A stretch of DNA of 64,000 nt from Erodium maritimum. Lineage: Eukaryota; Streptophyta; Magnoliopsida; Geraniales; Geraniaceae. Numbering within the stretch: position 1 is the first letter of the stretch; each line of letters opens with the position of its first letter. The stretch spans positions 156,303,618-156,367,617 of the forward strand of contig OY997588.1 in NCBI GenBank assembly GCA_963921825.1, in the 5' to 3' direction. The translations under genes were made by a program, and so were the position numbers. Of this stretch, positions 31,902 through 44,199 are shown piece by piece. The notes beneath the pieces were generated by a model. The model did no database searches. It was not told the DNA's origin and worked only from the letters and a program-made list of their open reading frames with translations.

Positions 31902-33473
31902 CTTGTAAGAACTCACTAAATCAGTAACTCGGTTAGGCTACAGAGCTGGAATCACCGTACAGATATTTACCAGGTTGTCACAATTACCATTTGGAGCAGT
32001 TCCTAACACAACTGGCCACAAGAAAATATGAGAGGTAAAACACTACAATTGTTTGATCATTTTTGGTGTAGCACATCCTATTGATAGAGAATGTTGATTC
32101 TAGTTCTATTTTTACTACTACATTAGTTGTATTTTTCAATCTACCGCGTCGGGATTACTGTTTTGTAATTATTCTTTGTTCATTGAATCCAGTCATTGGA
32201 GTTGGAAATTCTTGTTTGTAATTACTCTAGTTCCTATAAATAGTTCTCCTCTCTTGTTTATCCAATATGGTTTTATATATCTGGAACATTCTCTGTATAT
32301 GTGCTGAAATTATTATTCATTTGGGCTGTTAGAGCATCTGTAGTCCAAGGCTGAAAATAATTTGATGAGAAAGAAATAACAAGAATATAGTTTTCAGTTG
32401 ATGTTTAGTTAACCGTTGGTGTTTTTGGTCGATTGATACGAAAAAAATATGAGAGAAATGAAGCAAAAAGCTCTTGTTTGTTCTTTTTAGCCTTGACAGT
32501 ATAAAATACGTTCTTAGTTTAAATTTATTTTTTCAGTCTTTTGCTTGCGGATGCTCTTAGCTCAATCTAAATTAAAGACATCTGTAGTATGAGGCAAAAT
32601 GGACATATGGTACATAGATTATTCGGTCGTGGCCCTCTTCGAGAAGGTAGGATCTTTTGTTCCATAAGGCAGCCGATTTGTCGCAACTCGTAAGCTCTCA
32701 TTTTTATCAATTCGTTTGCTCATTTCGTTTCCAATTTGCCTTTTGTTACAAGAGCATCAACAATGGGGTAGGATTTTGTAGGGTCGTATGGGTCACGTGG
32801 TCGATATGTAGTTGTCTTGCAATAGATGTTGATTTTAGCGAGTCGATTTGGACCAGAATCGCCAAACGTCAGGACGAGAGAAGTTGAAGAGAGAAGAAAA
32901 TGCGTCGAATTCATGGGACAACATATTCATTAACGTTAAAGAGAGTATCACATAATCAGAAGACAACATCATCCTCCTCATCACTTTTTGACCGAATTGA
33001 CAGCAGATTGGACGCTCTAGTACCACATTGTGCGATAGTTCCTAATAAACCAATTTTTTCTAATTTGTTTCACTCATCCCAAATCATAATTTACATAAAC
33101 TATTAGTCTAGGCTATACTAGTATTATTAAAGATGTATTAACACGATTAATCCGTGTTTAAGCCACAAATATTTGGTGATTCATATTTAGTCACCAAAAC
33201 TATCCAATTATTCAATATTTTTCCGTTCTAACATGCAATTAAGACACGTGCCATTTCCCGGGGAACGGGCCCACAGATAACACCACGTGGCAAATATTCT
33301 AAACCTGGTAAATTAAAGTCAATTTGTTTTTACCACGAACAGTTACTGTTACTGACTTACTGTTTCACTGCTTCTGAGCTAAACCTAGCTTAAGAACATC
33401 CGAAGAACCATTTCAGCACCTCTCTCTCTCTCGTAGCTGAAGCGCATCGCAGAGATCGCTTCCTCATCCATCA
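31902..33473. other. Intergenic between DPB2 and COX6B
   Basis: This holds the DPB2 3' UTR, a Tourist-like MITE at 32329-32559 and the COX6B promoter and leader (CT-rich TCTCTCTCTCTCTCGTAG at 33420). No other gene is seen. Confidence 0.5.
32329..32559. mobile_element. Tourist-like MITE (PIF/Harbinger type)
   Basis: The element 32332-32556 begins GAGCATCTGTAG and ends CTTGCGGATGCTC, imperfect inverted ends. It is flanked by TTA on both sides (32329-32331, 32557-32559). A 3-bp TTA duplication with GAGCATC ends is typical of Harbinger-derived MITEs. Confidence 0.75.
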
Positions 33474-36400
33474 ATGGCGGAAGCACAAACCGACAAGGCA
33501 CCGTCTCTATCGGAGGTACTACCACTCTCCTCTTCTTCCTCTTCCCTCAATTTTCAATCTATTCGAACTATTCTCAATTTTCCTGAATGTGCTTTGCTTT
33601 TTGGTCGGTGTATCTGGCTTTGGACGGATCTACTGTGAGGGATTTTGAAGTTTAATGGTGAAATTTGTATGCGTCGTTGCTTGATTGTAACCCGAAAAAT
33701 GATTGAAATGTTGTGATTGATTTGCTAAGTCTTTGGGTATTGTTTTCATCGATTGATTTTCAAGGTGATTTCAATTTAACGATCTGGAGATTGAACTTCT
33801 TGCGCTGTCAATTTGGTTCGAAGAAATGAAACATGAGGAACTGTGTTTGTGAGATGAGATTTGATAATGTGATATGTGAATTGCTGGTGTGATCAGTTGT
33901 TTCAAACTCTTTCCCTTTTGCCTTAGTCTAGATCTCTTCACCATAAGTTTATTTTTTTTATGCTTGAATTGTTACCTTCAATATGAGAGATTCTGAATCT
34001 ACAAGGTTTAGAGCTGTAATTTAGATGGGTAAGTGATGATTCAGTTGGGTTTGAAAGTGGGGGAGGTACTTGAAGTGATCATTTAGATATCTTATCTATA
34101 GTTCAAAATGTTGGACAATTTGAAGGCGGTGGTGGGAATAGAAGAATTAGTGTAGGTGGTTGAAGGATCTAGGAGTTCTTTATGATAAAAGTAAAGTTTT
34201 AAAGATCAGCTATAGCCTATATGACTAGTTTTGCTACCGCATTCAGGTAGTTGGTCTGAATATTGTTCAAGCTTGTGGGAAGTGGGAACGTCGTTTTCTT
34301 TCATATTTCGTATGCCATACTAGTGTTTTGGTCTCACACAACTGATGCATTGGTTTTGCTTCATCTTTGAAGCTTTGGTTTTGCAGCATAATAAATAAGA
34401 TTGCTTCATAATAGGATTTGGGTGTAGTTTTAAGTGATAACTGCAAAAAAAAAAGTACGTTGAGGCATTCAATTTTTGCAACTTGTATCCCTATTCTTAA
34501 ATAATTACAAAAATACCCTGAACTTGTACTTCTGTTGCAATTTGTTTAAAAATTGATGATTTTACTCTCACAATTTAGATTTAAAAGATATTATGAAAAA
34601 CAAAACTTACAAATTTTCTTCCTCTTTGCACCGTACAAAGAGTAAGTAATTTAAGTGATATGAAAATATGGTGAAAACTCAATTATATAATGTACATCCT
34701 TCTTATGCAGCAATACTCTTTGAAAAAAGATGAGAAGCCAATCATGGACTCAAAACCTGAGGAAGTAAAGGAGGTTGAGAGCCCAGTGAAGGGTGGTGAT
34801 GAGAAAGTGGTAGAAACACCTGTTTCCACTGAAGAAAGCGTTGAAGCCAACTCTGCTCCTGTTGAAGAAAACACCGAGGCCAAATCTGCTGCTGTTAAGG
34901 ATAGCAGTGAAGCTGCTCCAGCCACTACTGAAGAAAATAGTGAAGCTGTGGAGGATAACTCAGCTGATCAGGATGTTGCTGAAGAGACCCGAGAGATAAA
35001 GGTTATTTAAGTTATCCAATGATTAACGATTAAGTCTACATTGTATCCTATGATCTGAAATTCACTCATGTTTGGGTTCTTTTAGCTTGAGACTGCTCCT
35101 GCAGATTTCCGTTTCCCAACTACAAATCAGACAAGGCATTGCTTTACCCGATATATCGAGTACCATCGGTAGGTCAAAATCTTCCAATACTTCATGTTTT
35201 GGTTGATTTATGCTAGGGATACTTGCAAAAAAGTACCTTAGGTATTCATTTTTGCAATATGTAGCTCTCTTCATTGATAATTGTAAAAAAGTACCCAGAA
35301 CTTGTCTTTTTTATTGTAATTTGTATAAAAATGATGATTTTACCCTTACAATTTGGATCCAAAAAATAACAAGTAAAAAATAGAAATCCAAATTTTCATA
35401 TCCTTTAATTTTATTTCTCTTTGTACCATTCAATAGTAAAGAAACTTATGGGATCTGGAAATTTGAATTTTATGTTTAATTAATATTTTTTACATTTTTA
35501 AGTGTAAAATCGTCATTTTGAAATAAATTTATACGAAGTGCAACAAAAAGACAAATTCAGGACGTTTATTTGCAGTTACCAAAGAAGAGGGCTACAAGTT
35601 GCAAAAAGTGAATACCTCAGGGTACTTTTTTGCAGTCATCCCTTTATGCTATTTATTTCATTGATGATATTTTTGTATTCGTGGTGTTAATGTCTGGGTT
35701 TCTTCAGCTGTGTTGCTGCCAAAGGGGAAGATGCTAAAGAATGTGACAAGTTTGCAAAATATTATCGTTCTCTCTGCCCTACGGAATGGGTATGTACTTG
35801 GATGTTTTTGCAAGTTCAGAAATTTTGATTTTGACTTGATTGCTCATACTCATATGTTCAATATATCATGCCCACTATTTTTTTTCATAGTTGTCCTGGT
35901 TTAGTAACCTATGTTTACGTGCATTGACATAGAAACATTGGTGCTACCTGTCCTGGTTTAGTAACCTATGTTTACGTGCATTGACAAAGAAACATTGGTG
36001 CTACCTGAAGGTAGTGTCAAGAAGGAGATGACATGTAGGATGTACATGAATGAATTAGAATGGAATTGCCTTAACAATGTCTCAACTCGCAATGTTGAAG
36101 TTATCATAACCCACATCAAGAATTGGTTGATATATGATATTTCATATATATCTATAATGATCTTCATAGGGGAACTTTGTTACCAATATGCAAATAATGG
36201 AAGTGACAATGTTCCCATATGCAAATATTACTGCTATAATGATCTTCATCAGGGGTCTTTTTATATAGAATACTGAAGGAAAATGGTAACACATTGTGCT
36301 CATTGGCAATAGTGATGAGGATTAAACTCAATTGTTCTAGTTTTTATTTTTCAATTGGCCTATCCAGTGAAAGTATGAAGGGATGATCACATAAACATGT

Positions 36401-36865
36401 GTTGAATGACGCGTTTTGCAAATACTATCGTTGAACCTTTTTTTCCAGAAAACATTCCCAACTATTTTTTGTATGCAAATCCGTTCTCTTTAGCGGAAAT
36501 TAGTCACGTGACTTCAATTTTCTTTGGAAATGACAGTCTGCCCTTTACATTGTACATCTTTTGCAATTTGTAACCCTCTTGTATACAATTTTGCATGGTT
36601 ACTTTCAGCTAGCAAAAAAATTACCCGTTGGTGGATTTGCAGACGGAAAATAGTTGGGGGATGGTTTTTTCAAAAAAAAAAATCGTTCACTGATAGTATG
36701 TGCAGAACGCTCATAGTGCACTGCAAGTTTTTGCATTAGTGCTAGTATGAATTTTGCTCGTTGACAGTGGATAAAACTAACTATTTTTTATTTCTTTCTG
36801 ATGTGTGATAGGTGGAGAGGTGGAACGAGCAAAGAGAGAACGGTACCTTCCCAGGTCCACTGTAG
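33474..36865 (+). CDS. COX6B: Cytochrome c oxidase subunit 6b (183 aa, 5 exons)
   Basis: Exons: 33474-33515, 34711-35001, 35086-35168, 35708-35789, 36812-36865. This is a subunit of respiratory complex IV on the intermembrane-space side of the inner mitochondrial membrane. The C-terminal CHCH domain has C130-x9-C140 and C151-x10-C162, the CX9C/CX10C pair characteristic of COX6B, followed by PTEWVERWNEQRENGTFPGPL-type sequence. Residues 15-111 are the long acidic, low-complexity extension (VETPVSTEESVEANSAPVEE) found in plant COX6b-1-type proteins and absent in animals. There is no mitochondrial presequence, as expected for a Cys-relay import substrate. All introns are GT-AG. Introns 1, 3 and 4 contain foldback MITEs. 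A 57-bp tandem duplication sits in intron 4. Confidence 0.95.
34435..34645. mobile_element. Half foldback MITE in COX6B intron 1
   Basis: Only the left arm and part of the core of the GCAAAAAAGTACC family remain (ATAACTGCAAAAAAAAAAGT, then CAATTTTTGCAACTTGTA). The right arm is missing. Confidence 0.6.
35207..35651. mobile_element. MULE-type MITE in COX6B intron 3
   Basis: The element 35216-35642 begins GGGATACTTGCAAAAAAGTA and ends TACTTTTTTGCAGTCATCCC. It is flanked by the perfect 9-bp repeat TTTATGCTA (35207-35215, 35643-35651). Confidence 0.88.
35894..36007 (+). repeat. 57-bp tandem duplication
   Basis: TCCTGGTTTAGTAACCTATG starts both 35894-35950 and 35951-36007. The copies differ at one base, so the duplication is recent. 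It lies in COX6B intron 4. Confidence 0.9.
36404..36742. mobile_element. Foldback MITE in COX6B intron 4
   Basis: Inverted arms (GCGTTTTGCAAATACTATCG against GATAGTATGTGCAGAACGCT) and the right end CACTGCAAGTTTTTGCA match the family in 14-3-3 intron 1. The outer left end is lost. Confidence 0.7.
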
Positions 36866-38441
36866 ACAATGCTTGATTTTGTTGCCTCTGTTACATTAAA
36901 GACGATACCGAAATCTTTAGATACTTCTGGATAGGGAAATGAACTCATAGCCAGTCATGGTCTATCCAAACTAATGAGCTAATAAATTTTTGTGGATCAG
37001 TTGTTAGAACCAGTTCAACTCTGGGTACAGAAAAATTTGCCGATAAATAGGTGTTATTGCAATGTAACCGTTCCATACATTTTGTCTGCCCATTTTATCT
37101 TGTTGAAAATTCACAGCATTTCTGCTGGGTTGTTACAGGTCTGTGTCAAAACTTCATCATTTCAGGAATGAAGTTGTTTTCGAAGTCCTGAAAAATGAAA
37201 GTGATGTTTACATAAAGGGATTATTACAAAACAAAAAAAAACATTGTTAGGCGGATTCATTCTCGGAGAAATACATAGATGTGCTTAAACTTGTCTTTTT
37301 GTTATGCTTTTATTTCTAAATAATGATTTTACTTTTGTTTGTCAGGAATAAAATTAAACAATATAAACTTTGGGGATTTTTAGTTTATTTGTTATCTTTG
37401 AGTAGTTTATTTGGTTAATTGTCAAAAAATACACTGAAGTTTTGTCCACAAATGAAAACATTTAGTGTACCCACAAAACATTAATAGAAGTTTATGTAAG
37501 TTTTCGTTTGTGAACAAAACTTCAGTGTATTTTTTAACAACTAACCCTAGTCTATTTGTTACTTTTAGAATTTTGAACTAAAATAATCATTTTGAAATAA
37601 ATTTAAACAAATCTACGGCGTATATAGTAGGGTAAATTACGTTGACATACCTCGTATTATACGCATTAACGGATAAATACCCTAAAATTATTTTGTAACG
37701 AAAACATACCCCGACTAACGCTTAGTAACAACATCCCCTACCATCCATTTTCCAATCCATTTTTATGGTTGGATTTAGGGTTGAAGTTGGTTTTAGCATT
37801 GTAACACTACTGATAGTTTCGGGATTTCTGAAAAACTGAACAATAAATGAATGGAAAAATGGATGAAATGGGGGTTGTTGTTACTGAATGTTAATTTGGG
37901 GTATGTCTTCATTACGAAATAATTTTAGGGTATTTATCCGTTAAATGCGTATAATACGAGGTATGTCAACGTAATTTATGCTCTATAGTATAATTGCAAT
38001 TTTCAAAGAAAATGGTTACCATTATCAAAAGTGCATTGATATGAAATTGTTCTTTCTAATCCACATTGGCCGTTTGGTCAGCTGCTAACTACTTGATTTG
38101 GAGATCTGTATCTTGTTTGACTCACTTTGAAGATATAAATCTTAATATTCTGGGCAAAAAATGGCAATACAAAACTTAACAAACACTAGAAAACAGAAGA
38201 AAATTATGAAAGAGAAAAATACATGCTCACATTGATATTGGAATTACAGGGACCAAAATACAACACCTACAATTACATATGGAAACAATTTCAAAAACCA
38301 AACCTCAGCTGAAGCCTGTCTGTCTCAGTCAATCTCTCTTCTTTCATCTACAAATCTGTATATTTTTACAAACTCCGATAAGTGGCAGTGGCAGTGGCAG
38401 TGTGGCACCGTATCAGGATAGGGAAAGTACCCAAATAATCG
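36866..38441. other. Intergenic with two foldback elements
   Basis: Small foldback at 37416-37551: AAAAAATACACTGAAGTTTT and its complement AAAACTTCAGTGTATTTTTT. Larger foldback at 37629-37981: GGGTAAATTACGTTGACATA and its complement-like end TATGTCAACGTAATTTATGC, with TACCTCGTATTATACGCATT returning inverted. No gene is seen. Confidence 0.65.
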
Positions 38442-41400
38442 TTATGCACTCGTGCTGAACGACTTATTTGTGTTTGGCACTTCACTCCGACATAAACAAT
38501 CTGGCAGAGGATTCACATAAAATGCTTCCTCTGATCGAAACCTATCCGTGCCCTTTGTTCCCGAGATGGGGCCTTTTCTCTTGCGCGGTGACCCTATTCT
38601 GTTCAATCACCCGATCAAATAAATGAAAGCGAGTTCCTTACATTTTATCAGAGAAAAGTTATCAAGAAACCATTTTATCGGAGAAATGTTATCAAAGAAG
38701 TACTACATCCTTAATCATACCATGATTTAATTGGAATTCATGTCTACTTGTACCCTTGACCAGCTTCTTGGGTCATTTGCTATGTACCCTAAGTGGTAGG
38801 GTGTGCATATTTCATTCTTTATAGTTAAAATGAAATTGTCACCTTTTTGCCCTTTCGAGGAAGTGGAAGTCACAGCCCACGTGTCCTGATTTTAACGAAA
38901 ATACTAACGACACTGCTATTCCATGTGGGGATCGACCGGTACTTCACCGAAATCTATAGTGCTTGATGACCCTTATACAAGTAAAAGAAGGATTTGACAA
39001 CTCATCCCCAATCATCAAGATAGCACCGTTGCCGAGGAGTCGGCGTCAATAGTAATTTTACACCTTTTTAGCTAGCTTAATTGAGTAACATTGTCCATAG
39101 CACATGCAATCAAGAGCTTATCGATTTTGAAGTCAATGGAAAAAAGGACTCCAAAAAATACCTCCTTTTGTGAATCTCAATGACTCGATTCGCAAAACTT
39201 TTGCCTTCTTTCATTGTGCCTGACTCGATTTTGTTGAACTGACGTACAAGGAATTTCCTGATTATTGCAGGGGAAAAACTATGTGAGCTAATTACAGTAT
39301 AAAACCAATAAGAAAACATATTTTAAAGATGTGTTTATCGAGGAACTTGCCTGTCGGGAGAAATCGTTCTTCTATGTCCTAGAAAGCGCCGATGACCTTC
39401 GACCGCTCTTGCCATGTTCCCGGAATACGATGGAATGAATACATCACTCTCGACAGACACAATGTAGTCAAGAGCAGCCAATTGAGAAGCATGGTTGGCA
39501 AAAGGCTCGAGCTCCTCAACGGATGCTAATTTTTCCTGCACAATTTTTCCAGTAACTTCAACACTAATTTTCAACAAGGAACGAGTTAAGTGATTCAGAA
39601 AGTCAATACCTTGCTCATTAACATCGGATATCGAGAATGGAAATCCTCCATACGAGTATCACCACCATATATCTCTCCCGCAGCAATATATATCGGGGTG
39701 CTTGATGGGTAGCCAAGTGCAGTGAGAAACATCCCCACTTCTTTTGGAGTTAAGGGGCAAAGTCCTTTGGATCTCTTTTCCTCCGGAGCAATGTCTTCTT
39801 CTTTCCACTGTGTAGTGTTAGCTCTGAAGTCGAACAAATCATTATTAGATTTCCCAGATTATACATAAAATAAGGGGTTAATTACACTCAGCTACACCTA
39901 TACTTTAGTTCTAAATTTATTGTTGCTGCAGCTACCTTAGGTTTCAAAAAATAACCATGTAACTCTTTTTTGCAAGAAATGACAAAATGCCCTTGACCCT
40001 GATCTCAGATAATTTCATTTTTCCGTCTTTTTCATAGTTTAATCTTTTAAGGAGTCTTTTTGCATCAATTCAACCGTTTTTAGTCTGATCAAATGTTTTG
40101 GGTAGTTTATGGGGTCGTTTTTGAGATTAGAATCAAGGATATTCGACAATTTTTGGCAAAAAAAAGAGCTATGTGATTTATTTATTTTGAAACCTAAGGT
40201 AGCTTCAAAATGAATTAGAAACTAAGGTGTAATCAACCCTAACACAAGAGGTCCATCAAATGACAAAAAAGCAATAAGTTTCAGGGAAATTTGCAAAAAA
40301 CGACCCTCGTGTATGTGTTTTTGGCACAGCTTGTGACCCTGAAGAAAATACTCTTGCAACTTGTGCCCCTGAACTTTCATATTTTTGCACCGTTTATCAG
40401 AGTTAAAAAGCCTCCAAAAAGACTTATATACCCCTCATTCCTTCGATTAGTTCTGGTCACATAATGTCATACTTGAGGGGCATTTTTTTGCAAACTTCCT
40501 TTTTAATATAAGGCTATAAGTGGTGGTTTCAAATACTTTGAAGATCATGTGCATGGCACATGATCCATTTTGGATGAAATCGTTACTTTTCTCTAACGGT
40601 GCAGAAAAAATGAAACTTCGGGGATCCAAGTTTCAAGAGTTTTTTTTCTTCACGGACACAAGTTGCCAAAATCTCAAACTTGAGGGTCATTTTCTGCAAT
40701 TTTCCTAAATTTGACATGTCATGGCATATTCAAAAAAAATATCACACCTGATTATTCTAAGTTCATCTGCTTCATCGGGAGATAAATCGTGCGTGCATCC
40801 TGTAAAAGCAAGCATGTCTTTCTCAAACCGTAAGTGCAGAGCAATGTAAGGGCCATAGCTCCTCATCCGTTCCACCAGCAACTACAACATTATATCGAAC
40901 ATTCAGCAACTACAATTCTTATGCAGAGCGAATGTTTTTAGGTAATTATTTACCTTCCCCATTTCTTCAATTCGAGGTGCAAAACGGAGGGCATGATAAC
41001 AAGCACGGCAGCGCAACTTCTGAATATCTGGAGGGAGATTGTTATTTGCTAAGCGGGAGTCAGACTTGGCAGCTCGAACAACCTATCAAATATGTTGATA
41101 ATACAATGACTAGCATAAGACTATGGTATGGAACAGTAGATAACATGTAGGGATGTGCAAACAACTAGTCAATCAAACTAAAAACTGCGATGAGATATTG
41201 TCTTTTTGCATGTTGAAGCCCTCTTCCATGATAATTTCAAAAAAGTGCCCTAGAATAACGATTTTGCCCTTGAAACTTTATATTTAAAAATAAAAGTAAA
41301 AAACAAAAAAAAACTAGAATTGTTATCTCATTTAATTTTGTTCCTCTTTGTACCCTACAAAGATGAAGAAAATAAGGGATGAAAAAAAATTCTAATTATT

Positions 41401-44199
41401 TTTCGATTTCAAATTACAAGGGTAAAATTGTCATTTTGGAACAAATTTACATAAAGTGCAACAAGAAGACAAGTTCAGGCACTTTTTAGCAATCATCATA
41501 GAAGAGGGCTACAACTTGCAAAAAGTCTATACCTATGGGTATTTTTTTGCAATTATTCCAATAAATAAAGTCATTGTACAAAAATTAATATAATTCATGC
41601 ACAAAAATAAATAATAAGTCACATACTAGTAAGGTATGGATGGATCAAGCCTCGAGGTATAATATTTATACTAATAGTGTATTTGTTTATTTAATTATAA
41701 ATGTATATATACATATTCATACATTTAAAATGAATACCACAATATATCGATTAGTTTGATTGTCTAATTTTCATAATCAAAGTCGAATCACGTTATAAAA
41801 CTAATCGAAGTAATCAAATTGTTTATTTCGATTCGGTTTTTTATTATAACCAAATCTTGCACACCCTTAGTGACATGGATGCATTCAATATAATATACCT
41901 GAAAATCTTTCCACATGCTGGCTATGTCGTCTTGATAATATTCCATACCAGACCAGCTTCTGAAATGTTTGACGGCTCTGGTAGCCATAGCCAAATGCTG
42001 TGGGAGCTTTTTTATGATGTTTACATCATTAGCTAGAGCACTAATGAAATCATCTTCATCAAAAACATCTGAGAAGTTGCTGCAGAAAATAAATAAAATA
42101 AAATAAGCTAACATGTTAAGCACATGCGATTTCAAGAAGAGTGAATATTAGTAACTTAATGGCGGAGAAGACCGACCTGGAATCATTCCAAAACGAATGT
42201 TTATCGAGTTCTGGAATCACGAGTGTGGCATTTACGATTCGTGCTACGGCTACCATGTCACATATCTGTAGTTCAAGGATCATTGCCTTTATAAGCCACA
42301 TATATATTGTAATTTATAAGTCTATCGAAAACTACGCAAGGCATGTGACGAAGGCATCTGAATCGTCAATTTACCCCAGTTCCGTCAACTTTGAGGTGTG
42401 AAATGACGAAAATACCTTCATTTATTTACATTAGGGTAATTTTGTCATTTCACGCTCAAGAGTTGATGAAGATGGGGTTAATTGAGACTAAAAAGACTTG
42501 CGGGGTTGTCAGAAACTAAGGGCAGTTAGTTGAGAATGATGCATTCCAATTCAGATCATAACTTAACCCTACTTTCAATAGGAGCACTGATATCGAAGTT
42601 CGAAGACAGTTAGCAAAATACATAGCAAGAGTATTAAACGCTATCGAGTTTAAACATTACAGAGAACAAGAGCAAGTACAGACCCCAGCACGCATCTGGT
42701 TGAGCCCACCATTTGTATGAACTAAAAGGTATCTTTCTGAATCCACTGGAGCTGAATCAAAATTAAATTTTCGGGTCACCATCACTTCATGATTGCATAA
42801 GAAAGTTAAAGGAAAAAAAATTAAAACAATACAAAAAAGTGTATTATTACCCGTATAGTTAGGAGTAGGCTCTACACAGGGCACAAAATCACGATTCGAT
42901 GGAGCCTTCCACAGCTTGTCATAATCCGAACTCCTACTCAACTGTCAAATTTAAAGGAGTGAAAACATGAAAGATGCATGACTACTTGCATCAACATAAA
43001 CACCTAATTCGAGTGACCCTTCATGACAAGGGTCTCAACTCTCAAAAGGGTTCGGAACATTCATCCTACCCTTTTCCCTACATTTTCTCGGGAACCAAAC
43101 ACCGCTCACATGGAAAGTTACTAGAGTGACAATACCAAACCTCACTCAACTGTCAAATCTAGAGTGAAACATGAAAGATGCATGACTACTTGCATAAACA
43201 TAAACACCTAATTCGAGTAACCCTCTACGACAAAGGGCCTCAACTCTCAAAAGGGTTTGGAACATTCATCCTCCCCCTTTTCCTACATTTTCTCAGGAAC
43301 CAAACACAGCTCACAGGGAAAGTTACTAGAGTAGTAGAGTTACAACACCAGACCTTACTCAACTGTAAAATCTAAAGGAGTGAAGCATGAAAGATGCATG
43401 ACTACTTGCATCAACATAAACACCTAATTCGAGCGACCCTTTACGACAAGGGTCTCAACTCTCAAACTCAAAAGGTTAGGAACATTCATCCTCCCCTTTT
43501 CCCTACATTTTCTCAGGAACCAAACACACCTCACAGGGAAAGTTAACAGTGACAACACCATACCTTGGGAGATCTCAAAGGCGCTTTCGGCAAATTGGGC
43601 GGAACAAGCTCTTGCATCCAGCTTTGCTCAGTGTTACTGACAGTATATTGCTACAAAACCCAAAACCTAACTGATCAGTGAGCATAAAAATATAATGAAA
43701 AATATTACCAAACCATCCCAAAAACCCAATCACAATCACCAAAAAATCCAAAACCAGCAATAAACTAGAAGAAAATCTGAGAACCCATGTAAATTTGTTG
43801 ATCCAGTCAATGAATAAACCAATACCTAACCCTAAATTAAAATAATACCCCTCTTATATACCACCAATTCAAAGTGCACGAAACATTCAAAACCAAAACA
43901 TTTCAAAACAAACCCACCACCAAAAACACAAAACTGACAAAACCCAGAAACGAATCGAAACAAATAACCAAAACCCACAAATAAAAATGACATTTTTACC
44001 AAAATCTTCCACAAACCCAGAGATTGAAGAAAAGGGTCCTCACCGTCGGGAGCCTATAGCGATCGGTGAACTTGAGGACCTTAGAGGAAGGCAATACATG
44101 GACATAAAGGAGAGCCACCAGTGATATTGAGCATATGGCGCAAGTTAGCACCCTCCGCAGCGCCGTCGCCGCCGTCTTCCGCCACCGACACTTCGGCAT
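38442..44199 (-). CDS. Plant O-fucosyltransferase family protein (528 aa, 12 exons)
   Basis: Exons (complement): 44044-44199, 43564-43650, 42851-42941, 42684-42751, 42177-42265, 41899-42079, 40954-41082, 40748-40881, 39610-39823, 39351-39535, 39162-39257, 38442-38598. This is a type II Golgi membrane protein: a basic N-terminus, then a membrane segment at about residues 17-36. The GDP-fucose protein O-fucosyltransferase-like domain shows [15 protein letters not shown] (119-134), [50 protein letters not shown] and [20 protein letters not shown]. The C-terminus has the [27 protein letters not shown] tail typical of the plant family. The acceptor is unknown; some family members glycosylate pectin. 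The intron after exon 10 is GC-AG. An upstream ATG at 44251 opens a short out-of-frame uORF. Introns are full of MITEs. Confidence 0.93.
39258..39350 (-). other. GC-AG intron of the O-fucosyltransferase gene
   Basis: On the minus strand the junction is CCCGACAG, then GCAAGTTCC. Without splicing, translation stops after five more codons. Splicing at the GC joins ...RTISPDR to [15 protein letters not shown], restoring the conserved C-terminus. AG-GCAAGT is the standard context for GC donors. Confidence 0.85.
39870..40245. mobile_element. Foldback MITE in O-fucosyltransferase intron 8
   Basis: The ends are GGGGTTAATTACACTCAG and GGTGTAATCAACCC. The inner arms are GCTACCTTAGGTTTCAAAA and its complement TTTTGAAACCTAAGGTAGC. 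Confidence 0.75.
40287..40708. mobile_element. Second foldback MITE in O-fucosyltransferase intron 8
   Basis: The ends GGGAAATTTGCAAAAAACGA and TCATTTTCTGCAATTTTCCT are inverted. The inner arm CTTGTGCCCCTGAA is matched in the other half by diverged complement. It lies adjacent to the element at 39870. Confidence 0.7.
41187..41556. mobile_element. Foldback MITE in O-fucosyltransferase intron 6
   Basis: The core and right end (CTACAACTTGCAAAAAGTCT, TATTTTTTTGCAATTATTCC) match the family at 23959 and 35216. The left outer end is diverged. Confidence 0.65.
42340..42510. mobile_element. Small foldback in O-fucosyltransferase intron 4
   Basis: CTTTGAGGTGTGAAATGACGAAAATACC is a 28-base arm (described by its parts GTGTGAAATGACGAAAA) returning as TTTTGTCATTTCACGCTC. 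CAATTTACCCC is matched by GGGGTTAATTG. Confidence 0.55.
42936..43563 (-). repeat. Three-copy 208-213 bp tandem repeat in O-fucosyltransferase intron 2
   Basis: Units start at 42936, 43144 and 43357, each with ACTCAACTGTMAAATCTA-like, ATGAAAGATGCATGACTACT and CACCTAATTCGAG. The first unit overlaps the 3' splice site of exon 3 by a few bases, so units 2 and 3 carry copies of that splice acceptor (TTGACAG/TTGAGT). Confidence 0.85.

Noticed and set aside
34683..34925. Minus-strand Ser/Thr-rich 80-codon frame
   Set aside because: Antisense shadow of the acidic low-complexity exon 2 of COX6B.
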